A stretch of 64,000 bases of DNA from Megachile rotundata (lineage: Eukaryota; Arthropoda; Insecta; Hymenoptera; Megachilidae). Positions 60,517 through 64,000 of the stretch are shown here, one piece after another (within the stretch, counting starts at the first letter, position 1; each line of letters begins with the position of its first letter). Location of the stretch: assembly GCF_050947335.1 (NCBI RefSeq), contig NC_134985.1:20203190-20267189 (forward strand). Direction: 5' to 3'. The position numbers and the translations under genes are program-made. The notes beneath the pieces were generated by a model that ran no database searches, was not told where the DNA came from, and saw nothing but the letters and a program-made list of their open reading frames with translations.

Positions 60517-63488
60517 TCAAAAAATATCTCTGCGAGTAGGTATCTTTACGCAGGAACTGATGGTTGGTAACACTGAATACAAAATTTTTGGATAAGTCTC
60601 TGTGTGTTCGTCCACCGTGCGATTGTACAAGACGTCACTTTTGTTGATGTCCAATTGCCAACCTGACTGACCAGAATTTACCCAAGTTACGTTGTATTCT
60701 GATTTCTTTAGATGCTTTGGCGTTGGATCTCTGAAAGACAGAATTAATTATCAATTAAGAGAATAATTATCTTTGTTTTAATTTCGTACCCGTATTTGGC
60801 AAAGTTAGCCCAGAAGGTGACCATCTTCCTCCTGAATCGATTGAAAGGGTCATTTCTATCTTTGGGCACGTCTAGGTCTTGCACGTGAAATATGTAGCCC
60901 ACATCGTCGAAATGAGTAGTTCCTATAAGCAAAATTAGTATGATAATATTATATACGATGGCGATATAATGCGAGGTAATTCAATATGTGGAACGTGGTG
61001 ATGTAACGCGTTGCGGTACGCATGTTGATGCAACGCGAGACGATAACTGGTATCAAATTATTACGCGGAGTAGCTGAATGTGTGATGTAACGCGTGGGGA
61101 TATCATGCGTGATAGTCCAAGGCCTGGTGATATCACACGTGATAGTCTGGCACATAGAGATAGCATGCGTGGTACTTGAAAGCGTGGAGACTCAAGGCGT
61201 AGTAATCTAATGAGTAGATATCTGACATATGGTAGTCTGGCACATTGAAGTAGCATGCGTGGTACTCGAAAGCGTGGAGATTCAAGGTGTGGTAATCTCT
61301 CATGTAGTAATCTGACCCGTGGCATTCTATCGTATAGTAATCTAACGGGTGGTAATCTAACGCGTGGTAATCTAACGCATGGTATTCTCACGCATGGTAC
61401 TTTCACGCATGGTACTCTCACGCATGGTATTCTCACGCATGGTATTCTCACGCGTGGTAATCTAGCGCGTGGTAATCTCACGCATGGTACTCTCACGCGT
61501 GGTAATCTAACGCATGGTACTCTCACGCATGGTATTCTCACGCGTGGTAATCTAGCGAGTGGTAATTTCACGCATGGTACTTTCACGCATGGTACTCTCA
61601 CGCATGGTATTCTCACGCATGGTATTCTCACGCGTGGTAATCTAGCGCGTGGTAATCTCACACATGGTACTCTCACGCGTGGTAATCTAACGCATGGTAC
61701 TCTCACGCATGGTATTCTCACGCGTGGTAATCTAGCGAGTGGTAATTTCACGCATGGTACTTTCACGCATGGTACTCTCACGCATGGTACTCTCACGCAT
61801 GGTACTCTCACGCATGGTACTTTCACGCATGGTACTCTCACGCGTGGTACTCTCACGCATGGTACTCTCACGCGTGGTAATCTAACGCATGGTACTCTCA
61901 CGCATGGTATTCTCACACGTGGTAATCTAGCGAGTGGTAATCTCACGCATGGTACTTTCACGCATGGTACTCTCACGCATGGTACTCTCACACATGGTAT
62001 TCTCACGCGTAGTAATCTAGCGCGTGGTAATCTCACGCATGGTACTTTCACGCATGATACTCTCACGCATGGTACTCTCACGCATGGTACTCTCACACAT
62101 GGTACTCTCACACATGGTACTCTCACGCATGGTACTCTCACGCATGGTACTCTCACGCATGGTAATCTAGTGTGCAGTAATCTCTAACAGGTGGTAATCT
62201 AACACTTGACAATACAACGCGTCATAACAAAAACGTCAATTACTCAAAATATAAATTACACTCACCATTCAGCGGATTATCATACATCTTATGCATAGAA
62301 TGCTGAGTCTGATACGACAGTCGATAATAATAAATCGGATGTTCCTCATTACTCCTTGCCAATAATCTCTGAGTCAAATCAATAGGACCACTAAAGAAAA
62401 TATCATTCGCGATCTGCAAACAGCAATATCTTATACCAATTATTAAAATCAATTTTAATATACACAAAATAATTTTACCTTCACACCTTCGGCGTACGTA
62501 GAGTTATAAATTTTTTCTACCAACAACGCTAAGCGATTTAACGGGTCAGCAGTCATGCGTTCATGATGTTCGGTCATGCTGCTCACATACTTTTTAGCCC
62601 AATCAATCATGTTGCCTATACCGATCGGTGTGATGGTCGCTGGGAAAATGAAACGTGATACCGAACCATATAAATTAATATTGTTTCACTACTCTCGTTA
62701 CTCTCGTTTCTCAATATTTATTAAAAACAATACTCACGACCTAGAAACAAAACCACCTCGTCACGGGTGTATCCCATCATCATGGAATGTTTATAAAAAT
62801 TCCCGTTGGAGTATTGTGTTATAGGACACTCTGTCAAGAAGGCGTTTTTGTTGATTTTTGGATCTTCTACTGTTGGTCGAAAGGGAAGGAAATCCTGAAA
62901 ATATGAATTACTTCGATTACTTATAATGATGGATTTTGTTCAGTATTATTTTTAATGGTGAAGCATAATTGTGTAGATACTAAATAAAAATGATAGATTA
63001 GTAATATATACCAGTCCTATTATCCCTCCAGCATCCACAAGATCCATCGCAGGGGCCCGTTGAAGGAAGTTCAACAGGTCATCCTTGTTCTTCGGCGCGA
63101 AGTCAAGGGTGGCAGCAACATAATGAGCGTTCGCAATGATATTCTCCGGTGGGTGGTATGCCCACGGGCATAATGGTGTTCCGCTCATGCTAATCGATCG
63201 TAGAAACAGACCTGATTAGAAAACACATTATTAACCCGAATCAAAATGTTTTATGCAATGAATGCAATGCTTAATACAATGAATATAATGCTTCATGCGT
63301 ACCTCTCGACTGCTTCGATAACATGTGAAAGCCCACAGCTGTGCTCCCAGCACTTTCTCCGAAAATCGTTACCTGACTTGGATCACCACCAAATGTGGCG
63401 ATGTTGCTTTTCACCCACCTCAGCACCAGGTTCTGGTCCTTCAAACCTGCGTTCCCTGTCGCGTTCGGGTGCTTCAGGGTCAAAAACC
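60517..63488 (-). CDS. type-B carboxylesterase, 3' seven exons (N-terminus outside window)
   Basis: Exons in translation order are 63303-63488, 63012-63211, 62738-62894, 62479-62639, 62266-62413, 60790-60922 and 60517-60730. They encode about 398 residues and all phases match. The first visible exon starts in phase 1, so roughly 150 N-terminal residues lie beyond the right edge. Carboxylesterases hydrolyse carboxylic esters with a Ser-Glu-His triad. The nucleophile motif FGESAGS and its lead-in GLKDQNLVLRWVKSNIATFG are in the first visible exon, the acid is in GYTRDEVVLF, and the His is in TTHFDDVGYIF. All three are present, so an active enzyme is likely. Substrate cannot be inferred; E4/FE4-like insect esterases are the nearest type by eye. 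The intron between 62266 and 60922 holds a CpG-rich minisatellite. At 62738 two in-frame donors three bases apart (GTCGTG and GTGAGT) are possible. Confidence 0.92.
61060..62200. repeat. CpG-rich 15-bp array (CGCATGGTACTCTCA) in esterase intron, 180-bp higher-order unit
   Basis: The array is regular from 61320. The landmark TCTAGCGCGT occurs at 61461 and 61641, and TCTAGCGAGT at 61551, 61731 and 61926, giving a 180-bp (12-unit) higher-order period with one 195-bp step. Variants ACGCGT, ACGCAT and ACACAT alternate. The 310- and 367-codon open frames are artefacts. Confidence 0.95.
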
Positions 63489-63599
63489 CTAAAATTGATA
63501 ATTTCAGTTTGGGGACAATTTACAAGTATTGAGTAAAGTGAACACTTTAAAACAAGACTGATAAAAATTATTTAGACTTGAAGATCAATCAAAATCAAT

Positions 63600-64000
63600 T
63601 TCGTAGACAATAAATGTTTACATAGTCAAGTATTGAACATATAAAATCAAGTATAAAATTGCTCAATTTTGGAGACAACAAATGTTTGCTTAGTCAAGTA
63701 TTGAACATATGAAATCAAGTATAAAATTCATTAATTTCGGAGACAACATATGTTTGCATAGTTAAGTATTGAACATATGAAATCAAGTATAAAATTGATT
63801 AATTTCGGAGACGACATATGTTTGCATAGTCAAGTATTGAACATATGAGAACAAGTATAAAATTGTTTAATTTTGTAGACAATAAATGTTTGCTTAGTCA
63901 AGTATTGAACATATGAAATCAAGTATAAAATTGATTAATCTCGGAAACAACATATGTTTGCATAGTCAAGTATTGAACATATAAAATCAAATATAAAATT
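63600..64000. repeat. 68-bp repeat in the esterase intron, runs off the window
   Basis: Copies begin GACAATAAATGTTT or GACAACATATGTTTG at about 63606, 63674, 63742, 63810, 63878 and 63946. Each contains GTCAAGTATTGAACATAT and AATCAAGTATAAAATTG. The array continues past the right edge. Confidence 0.92.

Noticed and set aside
61053..62187. 367- and 310-codon frames on opposite strands
   Set aside because: Both translate the 15-bp array inside an esterase intron.

Overview
The window looks like nuclear DNA from an insect, most probably a hymenopteran such as a bee. This is inferred from five things: short phase-consistent introns with GT..AG ends in an AT-rich background, four secreted histidine/glycine-rich proteins of insect cuticle type, a signal peptidase subunit and an SLC26 transporter with animal-type protein sequence, (CCTAA)n telomere-like motifs, and very abundant minisatellites. 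The species cannot be fixed from the sequence alone. Nothing bacterial, viral or transposon-encoded was recognised. Most long open frames in the window are by-products of stop-free tandem repeats.

Layout. (1) 1-5.1 kb: three tandem arrays (G-rich 15-16 bp, an 86-bp satellite with a 344-bp higher-order repeat, and a C-rich 16-bp array) with no convincing gene. (2) 5.4-30.3 kb: a cluster of four genes for small secreted proteins, at 5608-8202 (+), 16677-20258 (+), 26292-27050 (+) and 28193-30147 (-). All four share one architecture: a first exon of 4-7 codons, a phase-0 intron, a second exon carrying the signal-peptide core, a phase-2 intron, then the mature protein opening with an alternating beta-like segment that ends in Pro. 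Three have the ten-residue opening H-x-H-[IFV]-[RI]-[IL]-H-[VI]-P-[EY]. (3) 30.8-36.1 kb: G-rich arrays, no gene. (4) 37.0-39.7 kb: two tandem copies of the signal peptidase complex subunit 1 gene (SPCS1), both on the minus strand, with the same three-exon structure. (5) 41.1-52.6 kb: a 13-exon SLC26-type anion transporter gene (minus strand, 660 aa) whose introns hold several large minisatellites. (6) 58.6-60.0 kb: decayed esterase exon fragments around a CpG-rich 15-bp array. (7) 60.5 kb to beyond the right edge: the 3' seven exons of a type-B carboxylesterase (minus strand) with its catalytic triad residues present. One intron holds another CpG-rich 15-bp array and the most upstream visible intron holds a 68-bp array.

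How the genes relate. The four secreted proteins are most simply read as diverged paralogues built on one signal-peptide cassette. Histidine, glycine and Val-Pro rich mature parts suggest structural, cuticular or other extracellular roles, but no function can be proven here. SPCS1 and SLC26 are ordinary household/transport genes. The SPCS1 pair and the esterase remnants both show local tandem duplication. The most striking structural feature is the density of 15-16 bp minisatellites in several sequence classes, some able to form G-quadruplexes and one pair arranged as inverted arrays. All exon coordinates were derived by reading frames and splice sites by eye, and none has been checked against transcripts.
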